64,000 nucleotides of DNA from Brevundimonas sp. Root608 (lineage in GTDB: Bacteria > Pseudomonadota > Alphaproteobacteria > Caulobacterales > Caulobacteraceae): positions 124,001 through 188,000 of the forward strand of contig NZ_LMGT01000005.1 in NCBI RefSeq assembly GCF_001427825.1. Direction: 5' to 3'. The notes under the pieces were generated by a model that worked only from the letters and a program-made list of their open reading frames with translations, did not search any database and was not told the origin of the DNA. Shown here piece by piece: positions 47,932 through 56,868 of the stretch; the first letter of the stretch is position 1; each line of letters begins with the position of its first letter. Made by a program: the position numbers and the translations under genes.

Positions 47932-48098
47932 TCTTTCGGCCCCGCGGCCCGGCAACGGTCCGAGCACACCCTGACGCTTTCCCAGTCGCGCGCCCATTTC
48001 CGGCGCCACGAGAACGGCCTGCCGCAGACGACGCACGTCTTCTGCGGCAGATCGCGTTTGTCCGGGGCCGAGCCCAGATTGACGTGTTTGCGAGCCAT
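47928..48098 (-). CDS. DUF2256 zinc-ribbon-like small protein, 56 aa
   Basis: Short gene read directly from the sequence. It starts MARKHVNLGSAPDKRDLPQK, continues with CVVCGRPFSWRRKWARDW, and ends with CSDRCRAAGPKD. The CxxC...CxxxC pairs and the FSWRRKWARDWE core are diagnostic for DUF2256, often annotated next to DASH cryptochromes, though none is present here. Probably binds one zinc. It ends in a CTAG shared with the DoxX-like gene. Confidence 0.88.
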   Translation of the reverse strand: MARKHVNLGSAPDKRDLPQKTCVVCGRPFSWRRKWARDWESVRVCSDRCRAAGPKD

Positions 48099-48116
48099 GC
48101 CCAGCTAAAGGCTTCC

Positions 48117-48134
48117 CTTTACGTGCACGTCAAG
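48117..48134. promoter_or_regulatory. Probable MerR-family operator
   Basis: CTTTACGTGCACGTCAAG is a near-perfect 18-bp palindrome (16 of 18) 13 bp upstream of the MerR gene. It resembles the published LiuR-type motif of MerR regulators of acyl-CoA catabolism. Confidence 0.6.
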
Positions 48135-48147
48135 TTATGACGCATGC

Positions 48148-48633
48148 ATGGCGACCGCCGACGACCATCGCACCTATTCGATCCGCCAGCTGTGCCGCGA
48201 GTTCGGGGCGACGGCGCGGGCGCTGCGCTTCTATGAGGACAAGGGGCTGCTGACGCCCGCCAGAAAGGGTCAGACGCGGGTCTATGACGCCCGCGACCGC
48301 GCGCGGCTGAAGCTGATCCTGCGCGGGCGTCGCATCGGCTTCAGCCTGCTGGAGATCCAGGAGATGCTGGACCTCTATGACCACGACAATCACAACGCCC
48401 ATCAGATGGCCGTCGCCCTGCGCCGCCACCGGGCCCAGATCGCCGCGCTGAAACAGCAGCGCGAAGACCTCGACGCCGCCATCGAGACGGCCGAGGAAGC
48501 CTGCGCCGTCATGGAGAAGAAGCTGGGCGAATACCGCCCCGACCTCCTGCCCGGCGCCGAGGAATACGCCGACCTGCTGAAGGCCCGGCTGAACCCCGAT
48601 CCGCACCACCAGCCCTTCAAAGCGAGAGCCTGA
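48148..48633 (+). CDS. MerR family transcriptional regulator, LiuR-like
   Basis: 161 aa. The N-terminal winged helix YSIRQLCREFGATARALRFYEDKGLL is followed by a helical dimerisation region (about 85-140). No metal-binding Cys cluster like that of the mercury sensor. Only two bases separate it from the first acyl-CoA dehydrogenase gene, so it likely controls that operon and itself through the palindrome upstream. LiuR is known to control leucine and fatty-acid degradation; assignment here is by context. Confidence 0.82.
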   Translation: MATADDHRTYSIRQLCREFGATARALRFYEDKGLLTPARKGQTRVYDARDRARLKLILRGRRIGFSLLEIQEMLDLYDHDNHNAHQMAVALRRHRAQIAALKQQREDLDAAIETAEEACAVMEKKLGEYRPDLLPGAEEYADLLKARLNPDPHHQPFKARA

Positions 48634-48635
48634 AC

Positions 48636-50420
48636 ATGGCCTACAAGGCGCCTGTCCGCGACCTGACGTTCATTCTGGACGAGGTGCTGGAGATCGACCG
48701 CTATTCGAACCAGCCCGGTTTCGCCGACGTCTCGTCCGATCTGGTCGCCCAGATCCTCGAGGAAGGCGCGAAATTCGCCGAGGAGGTCATCGCCCCGCTG
48801 AACCGCGTCGGCGATCAGGAAGGCTGCAAATGGGTCGACGGCAAGGTCACCGGCCCGACCGGCTGGAAGGAAGCCTACAAGGCCATGGTCGAGGCCGGAT
48901 GGCCCGCCCTGTCGGCCCTGCCCGAGCACGGCGGCCAGGGCATGCCCTCGGTCGTGGCCATGGCCTTCGGCCAGATGACCGCCGCCGCCAGCGCCGCCTT
49001 CTCCATGTATCCGGGCCTGACGGCCGGCGCCTACTGGGGCCTGAACGCCAACGGCTCGGACGAGCAGAAGGCCATGTATCTGCCCAAGATGGCCTCGGGT
49101 GAGTGGGGCGGGACCATGAACCTGACCGAGCCCCAGTGCGGCACGGACCTGGGCCTGATCCGCACCAAGGCCGTGCCCAACGGCGACGGCAGCTACAACA
49201 TCACCGGCCAGAAGATCTGGATCAGCTCGGGCGAGCACGACTTCACCGACAACATCATCCATCTGGTGCTGGCCCGGATCGAGGGCGCGCCGGCGGGGAT
49301 CAAGGGCATCAGCCTGTTCGTTGTGCCCAAGGTGTTCGTCAACGCCGACGGATCGCTGGGCGAGCGTAACGCGGGCGCGGCCTGCGCCGGCCTCGAGCAC
49401 AAGATGGGCATCCACGGCAACGCCACCTGCGTCATGGCTTACGAGAACGCCAAAGGCTGGCTGGTCGGGACCGAGAACAAGGGCATGGCGGCCATGTTCG
49501 TGATGATGAACGAGGCCCGCCTCGGCACCGGCTTGCAGGGTCTGTCGATCGGCGCCGCCGCCTATCAGGCCGCCGTTGAATTCGCCCACGATCGCCTGCA
49601 GGGCCGCAGCCTGACCGGACCGAAAAACCCGGACGGCCCGGCGGACTCCATCATGGTCCACCCGGACGTGCGCCGCATGCTGCTGGAGGCGAAGGCCTTC
49701 GTCGAGGGCGGCCAGGCCTTCACCCTGTGGACCGCCCTGCAGGCCGACCTGCAGCATTCGAACGACGAGGCCGAGGCCCAGAAGGCCCGCGACTACATGG
49801 GGCTGATCACCCCGGTGCTGAAGGCCTATCTGACCGACAAGGGCTTCCATGTCGCCTCGCTGGCCATGCAGGTGCACGGCGGCAGCGGCTACACCGAGCA
49901 TTTCCCGGCGTCGCAGTATCTGCGCGATGCGCGGATCACCATGATCTACGAGGGCGCCAACGGCATCCAGGCGCTGGATCTGGTGGGACGCAAACTGCCC
50001 GCCAACGGCGGCCGGGCCATCATGACCTGGTTCGCCGACATCGACGCCTTCGTGGCCGAGAACGGCGGCGAGTCGGCGATCAAGCCCTTCGTCGACGGCC
50101 TGACCGACGCCAAGAAGAAGCTGCAGGAGGCCACCATGTGGCTGATGCAGAACGGCATGCAGAACCCGGACAACGCCGGGGCGGCGAGCACCGACTATCT
50201 GCACATCTTCGGCCTCACGGCCCTGGCCTATATGTGGGCGCAGATGGCCAAGGCGGCGCAGGCGAAGGTCGACGAAGGCTCGACCGATCCCTTCTACGCC
50301 AACAAGCTGATGACCGGCCGCTACTTCGTCGAACGCATCCTGCCCGATACGGGGGCGCATCTGGCCAAGCTGAAGACCGGCGCCGAGGTGCTGATGCAGA
50401 TGCCGGCGGAGGCGTTCTGA
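48636..50420 (+). CDS. Acyl-CoA dehydrogenase (FadE/DmdC-like, long form)
   Basis: 594 aa FAD enzyme. N-terminal acyl-CoA dehydrogenase domain with [14 protein letters not shown], middle domain [17 protein letters not shown] and [19 protein letters not shown], and C-terminal catalytic segment [20 protein letters not shown] (catalytic Glu in YEGANG). The extra C-terminal region of about 130 aa matches the family close to 3-methylmercaptopropionyl-CoA dehydrogenase, but many members act on fatty acids. Cotranscribed with merR and the second dehydrogenase. Confidence 0.92.
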   Translation: MAYKAPVRDLTFILDEVLEIDRYSNQPGFADVSSDLVAQILEEGAKFAEEVIAPLNRVGDQEGCKWVDGKVTGPTGWKEAYKAMVEAGWPALSALPEHGGQGMPSVVAMAFGQMTAAASAAFSMYPGLTAGAYWGLNANGSDEQKAMYLPKMASGEWGGTMNLTEPQCGTDLGLIRTKAVPNGDGSYNITGQKIWISSGEHDFTDNIIHLVLARIEGAPAGIKGISLFVVPKVFVNADGSLGERNAGAACAGLEHKMGIHGNATCVMAYENAKGWLVGTENKGMAAMFVMMNEARLGTGLQGLSIGAAAYQAAVEFAHDRLQGRSLTGPKNPDGPADSIMVHPDVRRMLLEAKAFVEGGQAFTLWTALQADLQHSNDEAEAQKARDYMGLITPVLKAYLTDKGFHVASLAMQVHGGSGYTEHFPASQYLRDARITMIYEGANGIQALDLVGRKLPANGGRAIMTWFADIDAFVAENGGESAIKPFVDGLTDAKKKLQEATMWLMQNGMQNPDNAGAASTDYLHIFGLTALAYMWAQMAKAAQAKVDEGSTDPFYANKLMTGRYFVERILPDTGAHLAKLKTGAEVLMQMPAEAF

Positions 50421-50422
50421 GC

Positions 50423-51586
50423 ATGAACGTCCTCAACGTCCCCGAGCCCGCCTTCATGCAGGAAGAGGAGATCGTCCTCTTCTCCGACAGCGTCGGCAAA
50501 TGGATCGACGAGCACGCGCCGCCCGAGGCGGTGCAGTCGTGGATCGCCAACTCGTCGGTGCCGCGCGAGCTGTGGAACGCGTCCGGCGAGGCCGGCCTGC
50601 TGGGCCTGTCCATGCCCGAGGCCGACGGCGGCATGGGCGGGGACTACCGGCATGAGGTGGTGCTGATGCGCCAGCTGGGCTGGAAGGGGGCGGACCATTT
50701 CGGCATCTCGCTGCACAATGCGATCGTCATGCCCTACATCTGGCACTACGGCACCGAGGAGCAGAAGGCGCGCTGGCTGCCGCGGCTCCAGTCCGGCGAA
50801 CTGGTCGGCGCCATCGCCATGACCGAGCCGGGCGCCGGGTCCGACCTGCAGGGCGTCAAGACCACCGCCATCAAGCAGGGCAACCAGTATGTGGTGAACG
50901 GCTCCAAGACCTTCATCACCAACGGCCAGCTGGCCAATTTCATCATCGTCGTGGCCAAGACCGACCCGACGGAGGGCGCCAAGGGCACCAGCCTGATCGT
51001 GGTCGAGACGGACGGCGCGGAAGGCTTCGAGCGCGGGCGGAACCTGCACAAGATCGGCATGGAGGGGAACGACACCTCCGAGCTGTTCTTCAACGATGTG
51101 AAGGTTCCCGGCGAGAACATCATCGGCGGCGGCGAGGGCCAGGGCTTCATCCAGTTGATGCAGCAACTGCCGCAGGAGCGTCTCAACATCGCCGTCCAGG
51201 GCGTGGCCGCCTCCGAGCGCGGGCTGCAGGAGACGCTGGCCTACGTCAAGGAGCGCAAGGCCTTCGGCAAGCGGGTGATCGACTTCCAGAACACCCAGTT
51301 CAAACTGGCCGAGGTGAAGACCAAACTGACGGTCGCCAAGGTCTTCGTCGACCACTGCCTTGGCCTGCACCTGCAGGGCAAGCTGGACGCGGCCACGGCC
51401 TCGATGGCCAAATACTGGGTCACCGACATCCAGGGCGAGGTCATCGACGAGATGCTGCAGCTGCATGGCGGCTACGGCTATATGAACGAATATCCGATCG
51501 CCCAGCTGTACAAGGACGCGCGCGTGCAGCGCATCTACGGCGGCACCAACGAGATCATGAAGCTGTTGATCGCGCGCACGCTGTAA
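50423..51586 (+). CDS. Acyl-CoA dehydrogenase (long-chain ACADL-like)
   Basis: 387 aa. Contains AIAMTEPGAGSDLQGVKTTA, YVVNGSKTFITNGQ and KAFGKRVIDFQNTQFKLAEV. The usual catalytic Glu position reads IYGGTNEIMK (Gly), as in long-chain acyl-CoA dehydrogenases, where the base is an earlier Glu; here GVAASERGLQE fits that position. Two bases after the first dehydrogenase, so an operon. Substrate probably medium- to long-chain acyl-CoA. Confidence 0.93.
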   Translation: MNVLNVPEPAFMQEEEIVLFSDSVGKWIDEHAPPEAVQSWIANSSVPRELWNASGEAGLLGLSMPEADGGMGGDYRHEVVLMRQLGWKGADHFGISLHNAIVMPYIWHYGTEEQKARWLPRLQSGELVGAIAMTEPGAGSDLQGVKTTAIKQGNQYVVNGSKTFITNGQLANFIIVVAKTDPTEGAKGTSLIVVETDGAEGFERGRNLHKIGMEGNDTSELFFNDVKVPGENIIGGGEGQGFIQLMQQLPQERLNIAVQGVAASERGLQETLAYVKERKAFGKRVIDFQNTQFKLAEVKTKLTVAKVFVDHCLGLHLQGKLDAATASMAKYWVTDIQGEVIDEMLQLHGGYGYMNEYPIAQLYKDARVQRIYGGTNEIMKLLIARTL

Positions 51587-51603
51587 CCCTCCTCCCCTCC
51601 GTC

Positions 51604-51727
51604 ACCCTCGGGCTCGACCCGAGGGTCAGGCGTGGACCTATCGGTATGATCCGTGCGCATCGGAGACCGGGTCTCGTCACCCTCACCGAGCACCGGCCGG
51701 TCTGATCCTCGGGTCAAGCCCGAGGAT
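51604..51727. repeat. Two related 9-bp-stem hairpins upstream of rsmE
   Basis: ACCCTCGGG-ctcga-CCCGAGGGT (51604-51626) and ATCCTCGGG-tcaag-CCCGAGGAT (51705-51727) are variants of one palindrome, differing by a paired change in the stem. They are REP-like intergenic units; the first also follows the acyl-CoA dehydrogenase stop and may act in transcript ending. Confidence 0.8.
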
Positions 51728-51760
51728 GACGGCCAAGGGGGTGCGGGCTATGTCAGGACC

Positions 51761-52480
51761 ATGATCCGCCTCCACGTTCCCACCCCGCTCGCCCCCGACG
51801 CCGCCGTCCTGCCGACGCTGGACCAGTCGCGCTACCTGACGCAGGTGATGCGGCTCAAGATCGGCGACGGCCTGCTGGTCTTCAACGGGCGCGACGGGGA
51901 ATGGCGCTGCGTTATCGCCGAGGTGCTCAAGAAGGGCGTCGTGCTGCGGGCCGAGGAACAGGTGCGGCCGCAGTCGACCGGCCCCGATCTGGAACTGCTG
52001 ATCAGCGTGGTGAAGAAGAGCGCGCTGGAGTTCGCCGTCGAGAAGGCGACCGAACTGGGCGTGCGGCGGGTCGGGCTGGTGGTCACCCACCGGACCCAGA
52101 CGTCGCATGTGCGGATGGACCGGCTGGACGCCATCGCCATCGAGGCGGCGGAACAGACCGGGCGGCTGGACGTGCCGATGATCGACGAACCGGCGAAGCT
52201 GGCCGAGCTGCTGGACGGCTGGGAGGCCGGGCGGCGGCTGATGTTCTGCGACGAGACCGGCGGCGCACCGGCCGGCCCGGCGCTTCAGGCGGCCGGCGCG
52301 GATCCCTGGGCCGTGCTGATCGGTCCCGAAGGCGGGTTCTCGCCGGAGGAGCGCGAGCGGCTGCGAGCCCTGCCCTTCACCACCGCCGTGTCGCTCGGCC
52401 CGCGCATCCTGCGGGCCGACACCGCCGCCATCGCCGCCCTGACGCTGTGGCAGGCGGCCGTGGGCGACTGGGACCGCTAG
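51761..52480 (+). CDS. rsmE: 16S rRNA (uracil1498-N3)-methyltransferase RsmE
   Basis: 239 aa SPOUT methyltransferase. An N-terminal PUA-like domain (RYLTQVMRLKIGDGLLVFNG) leads to the knot domain with VVKKSALEFAVEKATELGV, EQTGRLDVP, LIGPEGGFSPEE and SLGPRILRADTAAIAAL. ATG 51761 is chosen; the frame is open to 51653, but that part consists of repeat sequence. Full length. Confidence 0.95.
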   Translation: MIRLHVPTPLAPDAAVLPTLDQSRYLTQVMRLKIGDGLLVFNGRDGEWRCVIAEVLKKGVVLRAEEQVRPQSTGPDLELLISVVKKSALEFAVEKATELGVRRVGLVVTHRTQTSHVRMDRLDAIAIEAAEQTGRLDVPMIDEPAKLAELLDGWEAGRRLMFCDETGGAPAGPALQAAGADPWAVLIGPEGGFSPEERERLRALPFTTAVSLGPRILRADTAAIAALTLWQAAVGDWDR

Positions 52481-52511
52481 CGGGACCGTCGGCTTCAGGG
52501 CAGGATGCGGC

Positions 52512-52970
52512 ATGTTCAACGAACTCGTCCTGTCGACGGTCATGGCCCTGCTCGCCGTCAGCATCCACGGCTTCGGCCTGCTCAGCCTCGGCCGGGGACT
52601 GGAAATCTACGAAATCCGCGCGGGCCGCTCCTATGTCGAGGGGCCGCTGTGGCGGCACGCGCTCCTGACCATCGCCGTGGTCCTGGGCCTGTTCGTCGTC
52701 CATGGGCTGGAGATCTGGATGTACGCCGCCCTCTACAAGCTGATCGGCGCGGTGCCGGACCTGCGCGAGGCGGTCTATTTCTCAAGCATCAGCTATGGCT
52801 CGATCGGCTACGACGACTCGCTGATGGCGCCGGAGTGGCGGCTGCTGGGCGCGATCGAGGGCGTGGCGGGGGCGATCCTGCTGGGCTGGTCGGTCGCCTT
52901 CTTCGTCAGCGTCATGACCCCGTTCTCCGCCCGCAAAAAACACGGCATGGTCCATCGCGACATCCCTTGA
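52512..52970 (+). CDS. Small two-helix potassium-channel-like protein
   Basis: 152 aa. N-terminal helix (about 5-27), a second helix after GPLWRHALLTIAVVLGLFVV, a pore-loop-like segment FSSISYGSIGYDD and a final helix (about 115-140). The selectivity filter of potassium channels is TVGYGD; here it reads SIGYDD, with Gly replaced by Asp. It could be an unusual channel subunit or a non-conducting relative. It follows rsmE by 31 bp. Confidence 0.65.
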   Translation: MFNELVLSTVMALLAVSIHGFGLLSLGRGLEIYEIRAGRSYVEGPLWRHALLTIAVVLGLFVVHGLEIWMYAALYKLIGAVPDLREAVYFSSISYGSIGYDDSLMAPEWRLLGAIEGVAGAILLGWSVAFFVSVMTPFSARKKHGMVHRDIP

Positions 52971-53037
52971 GGAACGCACTGTTTCGCCCCATCTAGCCGC
53001 CACGACAGCCTTCGGGCTCTGGGGCTGAAAGAACCAC

Positions 53038-54399
53038 ATGGCCGACGCCGCGCCGCTCTCCCGCGAAGACCTGATCGGCGCCATGGCGAAGGGGGCCAAG
53101 CCGAAGGCCGAATGGCGCATCGGCGCCGAACACGAGAAATTCGGCTTCGACCGCGCGACCCTGCGCCGCCCGGCCTATGACGGCGAGAGCGGCATCCTGG
53201 CCATGCTGACCGGCCTGCAACGGTTCGGCTGGAGCCCGGTCGAGGAGGCCGGCCACGTCATCGCCCTGGAGCGCAAGAACGACGAGGGCATGACCGCCTC
53301 GATCTCGCTGGAGCCGGGCGGCCAGTTCGAACTGTCGGGCGCGCCGCTGAAGGACGTGCACGACATCTGCGACGAGACCGGCCGCCACCTGATGGAGGTC
53401 AAACAGGTCGCCGACCAGATCAACCTCGGCTTCATCGGCGCCGGTTTCGACCCGCTGTGGCGGCGCGAGGACGTGCCGATCATGCCCAAGGGCCGCTACG
53501 GCATCATGCGGGCCTATATGCCGAAGAAGGGGTCGCTGGGCCTCGACATGATGCTGCGCACCTGCACCATCCAGTCGAACCTGGACTTCGCGGACGAGGC
53601 CGACATGGTGGCCAAATTCCGCACCTCGCTGGCGCTGCAGCCGATCGCCACCGCCCTGTTCGCCTGTTCGCCCTTCATCGAGGGCAAGCCGAGCGGCTTC
53701 CTGTCGTCGCGCGCCAATGTCTGGACCGACACCGATCCCGACCGCACCGGCATGCTGGACTTCGTGTTCGAGGACGGTTTCGGCTACGAGCGCTACGCCG
53801 ACTACGCCCTCGATGTACCGATGTATTTCGCCAAGCGCGGCGAGACCTATGTCGACCTGTCGGGACAGTCGTTCCGCGCCTTCATGACCGAAGGGCTCGA
53901 CGCCCTTCCGGGCGAGCGGGCGACGAAGAAGGACTGGAACGACCACCTGACCACCCTTTTCCCCGAGGTGCGGCTGAAGTCGTATCTGGAGATGCGCGGC
54001 GCCGACGGCGGACCGTGGAGTCGCATCTGCGCGCTGCAGGCCCTGTGGGCCGGGGTGCTGTACGACGGCGCGGCCCTGGCCGCGGCCTGGGACCTGGTCA
54101 AGGACTGGGACATCGGCGACCACGAGCGCCTGCGCCGCGACGTCACGCGGCTTGGCCTGAAGGCCGAGGTCGCGGGCCGGTCGGTGCGGGACGTGGCCGT
54201 CGACATGGTCCACATCGCCCGCGAGGGGCTGAAGAACCGCGCCCGCTTCAGCGGCGGCATGGTCGACGAGCGCGGCTATCTGTCGGAGCTGGAAGACATC
54301 GCCGACAGCGGGGTCACCCCCGCCGAGCGGCTGCTGGAGCTCTACCACGGGGAGTGGCAGGGCGACGTGACGCGGATGTACCGGGACTTCGCCTACTAG
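53038..54399 (+). CDS. gshA: Glutamate-cysteine ligase (plant-type)
   Basis: 453 aa. It makes gamma-glutamylcysteine, the first step to glutathione. The N-terminal WRIGAEHEKFGFD, SISLEPGGQFELSGAPLKD, MPKGRYGIMRAYMP and VRLKSYLEMRGADGG motifs are those of the proteobacterial/plant class II ligases. Length matches. gshB is not in the window. The stop is shared with a convergent small gene in CTAG. Confidence 0.95.
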   Translation: MADAAPLSREDLIGAMAKGAKPKAEWRIGAEHEKFGFDRATLRRPAYDGESGILAMLTGLQRFGWSPVEEAGHVIALERKNDEGMTASISLEPGGQFELSGAPLKDVHDICDETGRHLMEVKQVADQINLGFIGAGFDPLWRREDVPIMPKGRYGIMRAYMPKKGSLGLDMMLRTCTIQSNLDFADEADMVAKFRTSLALQPIATALFACSPFIEGKPSGFLSSRANVWTDTDPDRTGMLDFVFEDGFGYERYADYALDVPMYFAKRGETYVDLSGQSFRAFMTEGLDALPGERATKKDWNDHLTTLFPEVRLKSYLEMRGADGGPWSRICALQALWAGVLYDGAALAAAWDLVKDWDIGDHERLRRDVTRLGLKAEVAGRSVRDVAVDMVHIAREGLKNRARFSGGMVDERGYLSELEDIADSGVTPAERLLELYHGEWQGDVTRMYRDFAY

Positions 54400-54722
54400 G
54401 CGGGGCCGGCGTTGCGCGGCGCGCGGGCGTTGTCGGCCGCGTTGCATCGGGCGATCTCGGCTTCCGTCAGCGCCAGGCCGGCCCGGGCGAAGGCGGAAAC
54501 CGCCCCCATCCGGCCGACGAAGCGCCGGCATTCCCGCATCAGCGGCTGGGTCGTGCCGCCGCCGCGTCCGGCGCACTGGCCGGCCGGGCCGCAGCTCCAG
54601 TTGCGTCCGTCGAGGTTCAGCTGGATTTCGCGGGGTTGCAGCAGGGTGGCCGCGGCGCCGGACGTCGGGGCGGGAGCGGCGGTCTGGACGGCGAGGGCCG
54701 CCATCAGGGTCAGGACGAGCAT
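54396..54722 (-). CDS. Small exported protein, CC_3452-like
   Basis: 108 aa. A signal peptide (MLVLTLMAALAVQTAAPAPT) precedes a domain with NWSCGPAGQCAGRGGGTTQP, MRECRRFVGRMGAVSAFARA and a final LTEAEIARCNAAD. Four Cys in this pattern match a Caulobacterales/sphingomonad family of unknown function that I recall as CC_3452-like. The frame extends to 54785, but ATG 54722 begins the signal. Divergent from the TetR gene, whose operator lies in between. Confidence 0.7.
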   Translation of the reverse strand: MLVLTLMAALAVQTAAPAPTSGAAATLLQPREIQLNLDGRNWSCGPAGQCAGRGGGTTQPLMRECRRFVGRMGAVSAFARAGLALTEAEIARCNAADNARAPRNAGPA

Positions 54723-54786
54723 GGGTTCCTCCGAAGGCTGGTCATGACGAACGATCCGGGTTAAAAGTGACCGTTCGTGCACCATT

Positions 54787-54806
54787 AAGTGACCGATCGG
54801 TTACTT
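54787..54806. promoter_or_regulatory. Palindromic operator of the TetR regulator
   Basis: AAGTGACCGATCGGTTACTT is a 20-bp palindrome (18 of 20 self-complementary) 19 bp before the tetR start. A related half-site AAAGTGACCG lies near 54764, so two regulators could bind and control both divergent genes. Confidence 0.65.
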
Positions 54807-54825
54807 TGAGTCAAGAGGCTTTTGC

Positions 54826-55404
54826 ATGCCGCCCAAAGGCGAGGCCACCCACGCCCGACTGATCGACGAGGCGATGACCCAGGTCACGGTGCGGGGCCTC
54901 GCCGCCGTGAGCCTCGGCGACGTCGCGAATGCCGCCGGTCTGTCCAAGAGTGCGGTGCTGAAGCATTTCCAGTCCAAGGAGGCGCTGCAGGCCGAGGTCG
55001 TCGACGCCATGATCGACCGCTTCAAGTCGGCGGTCTGGGACCCTGCGGAACCGCTTGAACCGGGCCGCGCACGTCTGGACCGCATCTTCGAGGGCGAGCT
55101 GGACTGGATCGACGGTGAGGATCGCCCGGGCGGCTGCCCGCTGAAGGCGGCGGCGATGGAGCTGGACGACCAGCCCGGCCCCCTGCGCGACACGCTGAAG
55201 GGCAGTCAGGTCCGCTGGGCCAAGACGCTGAAGCGCGAGTTCCGGACCCTGTATCCCGAAGCCGACGAGTCCACGCTGGAGCTCAAGGTGTTCCAGTTCA
55301 AGGGTCTGGTGCTGGCCTACGGCCATTCGCGCCGCCTGCTGGACGACGAGACCGCGCGAGGCCAGGCGACGGCGGCCTATCGGGCGCTTGTGGACGCGGC
55401 TTGA
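54826..55404 (+). CDS. TetR family transcriptional regulator
   Basis: 192 aa. N-terminal helix-turn-helix AVSLGDVANAAGLSKSAVLKHFQSK at about 27-51, then an all-helical ligand-binding domain with Cys105 in DRPGGCPLKAAAMELDDQPG. The ligand is unknown. It sits behind a palindromic operator and is divergent from the exported CC_3452-like gene, so autoregulation and control of that gene are likely. Confidence 0.88.
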   Translation: MPPKGEATHARLIDEAMTQVTVRGLAAVSLGDVANAAGLSKSAVLKHFQSKEALQAEVVDAMIDRFKSAVWDPAEPLEPGRARLDRIFEGELDWIDGEDRPGGCPLKAAAMELDDQPGPLRDTLKGSQVRWAKTLKREFRTLYPEADESTLELKVFQFKGLVLAYGHSRRLLDDETARGQATAAYRALVDAA

Positions 55405-55458
55405 TCCCGCCTTCCGGGTGGCGGAGAGTGCGGCCGTACCGGTGAAGGGGCCCCGCAC

Positions 55459-56055
55459 GTGATCATCCGTCTGACCGCCATCCTGATGGCTGCATCCGCT
55501 CTGACCGCCTGCGGCGCGTCCGAACAGACCGCCGAACCCGCCGCCGCGTCGGCGACGACGACGGTCGCATCACCGGCCGCGGCCGGCGACCGCACAGTCT
55601 TCAGCGACCCCGCCCTGGGCATCGCCTTCGACCATGCCTCCTCGCGCCGCACAGGCCCCTGCCCCGATGGCGAAGAGGCCGGCTGCGTCGCTCTGTTCGA
55701 AGGCGATAAGCACGTGCTCTCCTTGCAGCTGAAGGACGGGCCGGTGGGAGCGGTGGCGGCGGCCGAGGCGGGCTTCGAGCGGAACGCGGACGGCGTGCTG
55801 ATGACCACCTACGGCCGTTTCGCGCCGGTTCCGGTGGAGCCGTTCTCCGGTCCCGGCTGGACGGGCCTCAGGGCCCGTGTGACCTGCGGCGTCTCCGACG
55901 AGGAGACCGGCTTCCACGCCGCCGGCGGCGAATGTCTTTGGGCGGTGATCGGCGATGGCGAGCGGGCCGTCGTGGCCAGCACCCAGGGCATACTCGGCCT
56001 GGACGACGACACCATGCGGACTCTGACCTCGATCCGCTTCCTGCCGAGGGCCTGA
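55459..56055 (+). CDS. Lipoprotein of unknown function
   Basis: 198 aa. Signal peptide with lipobox ALTAC (MIIRLTAILMAASALTACGA), an Ala/Thr/Pro linker, then a beta-rich domain with two Cys pairs (CPDGEEAGCVAL; TCGVSDEETGFHAAGGEC). GTG 55459 is used. It precedes the DUF72 gene by three bases, so they are probably cotranscribed. No family recognised. Confidence 0.7.
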   Translation: MIIRLTAILMAASALTACGASEQTAEPAAASATTTVASPAAAGDRTVFSDPALGIAFDHASSRRTGPCPDGEEAGCVALFEGDKHVLSLQLKDGPVGAVAAAEAGFERNADGVLMTTYGRFAPVPVEPFSGPGWTGLRARVTCGVSDEETGFHAAGGECLWAVIGDGERAVVASTQGILGLDDDTMRTLTSIRFLPRA

Positions 56056-56058
56056 GCC

Positions 56059-56808
56059 ATGGGCGGCAGAATCCGCGTCGGCATCGGCGGCTGGACCTAT
56101 GAGCCCTGGCGCGGGGTCTTCTATCCGGACAAGCTGAGCCAGAAGAGGGAGCTGGAGTACGCCAGTTCCAAGCTGACCTCGATCGAGATCAACGGCACCT
56201 ACTATTCGGGCTTCAAGCCCGAGACCTGGATGAAATGGCGCGACGAGACGCCCGACGACTTCGTCTTCGCGGTCAAGGCCAGCCGGTTCTGCACCAACCG
56301 CAAAATCCTGTCGGAGGCCGGCGAAAGCATCGGACGCTTCCTCGACCAAGGGCTGACGGCGCTGGGCGACAAGCTGGGGCCGATCAACTGGCAGTTCATG
56401 GCCACCAAGAAATTCGATCCGGTCGATTTCGAGGGTTTCCTCAAGCTGTTGCCGAAGGAGAAGAACGGCATTCGTCTGCGCCACGCCCTGGAGGTCCGCA
56501 GCGGGACGTTCGACAACGCGCAGTTCTACGACCTGGCCCGCAAATACGGCGCGGCCATCGTCTACGGCCATGACGACGAGGCGCCGGAATGGCCGCGGAT
56601 CAATCAGGACACGGCCGACTTCAAATACGCACGGCTGATGTCGAGCCGCGAGGATGAGCCGACCGGCATGTCTCCGGCCGAGCTGGACGGCATCGTCAGA
56701 CAGACGCGCGAATGGGTGAAGCAGGGCGACGTCTTCGCCTATTTCATCGCCGGGGCGAAGGTGCGCAATCCGGCGGCCGCCCAGGCCCTGATCGAAAAGC
56801 TGGGGTGA
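56059..56808 (+). CDS. DUF72 family protein
   Basis: 249 aa TIM-barrel-like protein (YecE type). Signatures are GIGGWTYEPWRGVFYPDKLSQ, TSIEINGTYY, FVFAVKASRFCTN, GPINWQFMATKKFDP and a final DVFAYFIAGAKVRNPAAAQA. Biochemical activity is unknown; the family is widespread. Length and motifs are complete. Confidence 0.9.
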   Translation: MGGRIRVGIGGWTYEPWRGVFYPDKLSQKRELEYASSKLTSIEINGTYYSGFKPETWMKWRDETPDDFVFAVKASRFCTNRKILSEAGESIGRFLDQGLTALGDKLGPINWQFMATKKFDPVDFEGFLKLLPKEKNGIRLRHALEVRSGTFDNAQFYDLARKYGAAIVYGHDDEAPEWPRINQDTADFKYARLMSSREDEPTGMSPAELDGIVRQTREWVKQGDVFAYFIAGAKVRNPAAAQALIEKLG

Positions 56809-56868
56809 CCCGGTTGCGCCGGGCCGTCGGCGCGCACACTTGAGCCCGGCCTTTCAGGAGCCTTCCCC

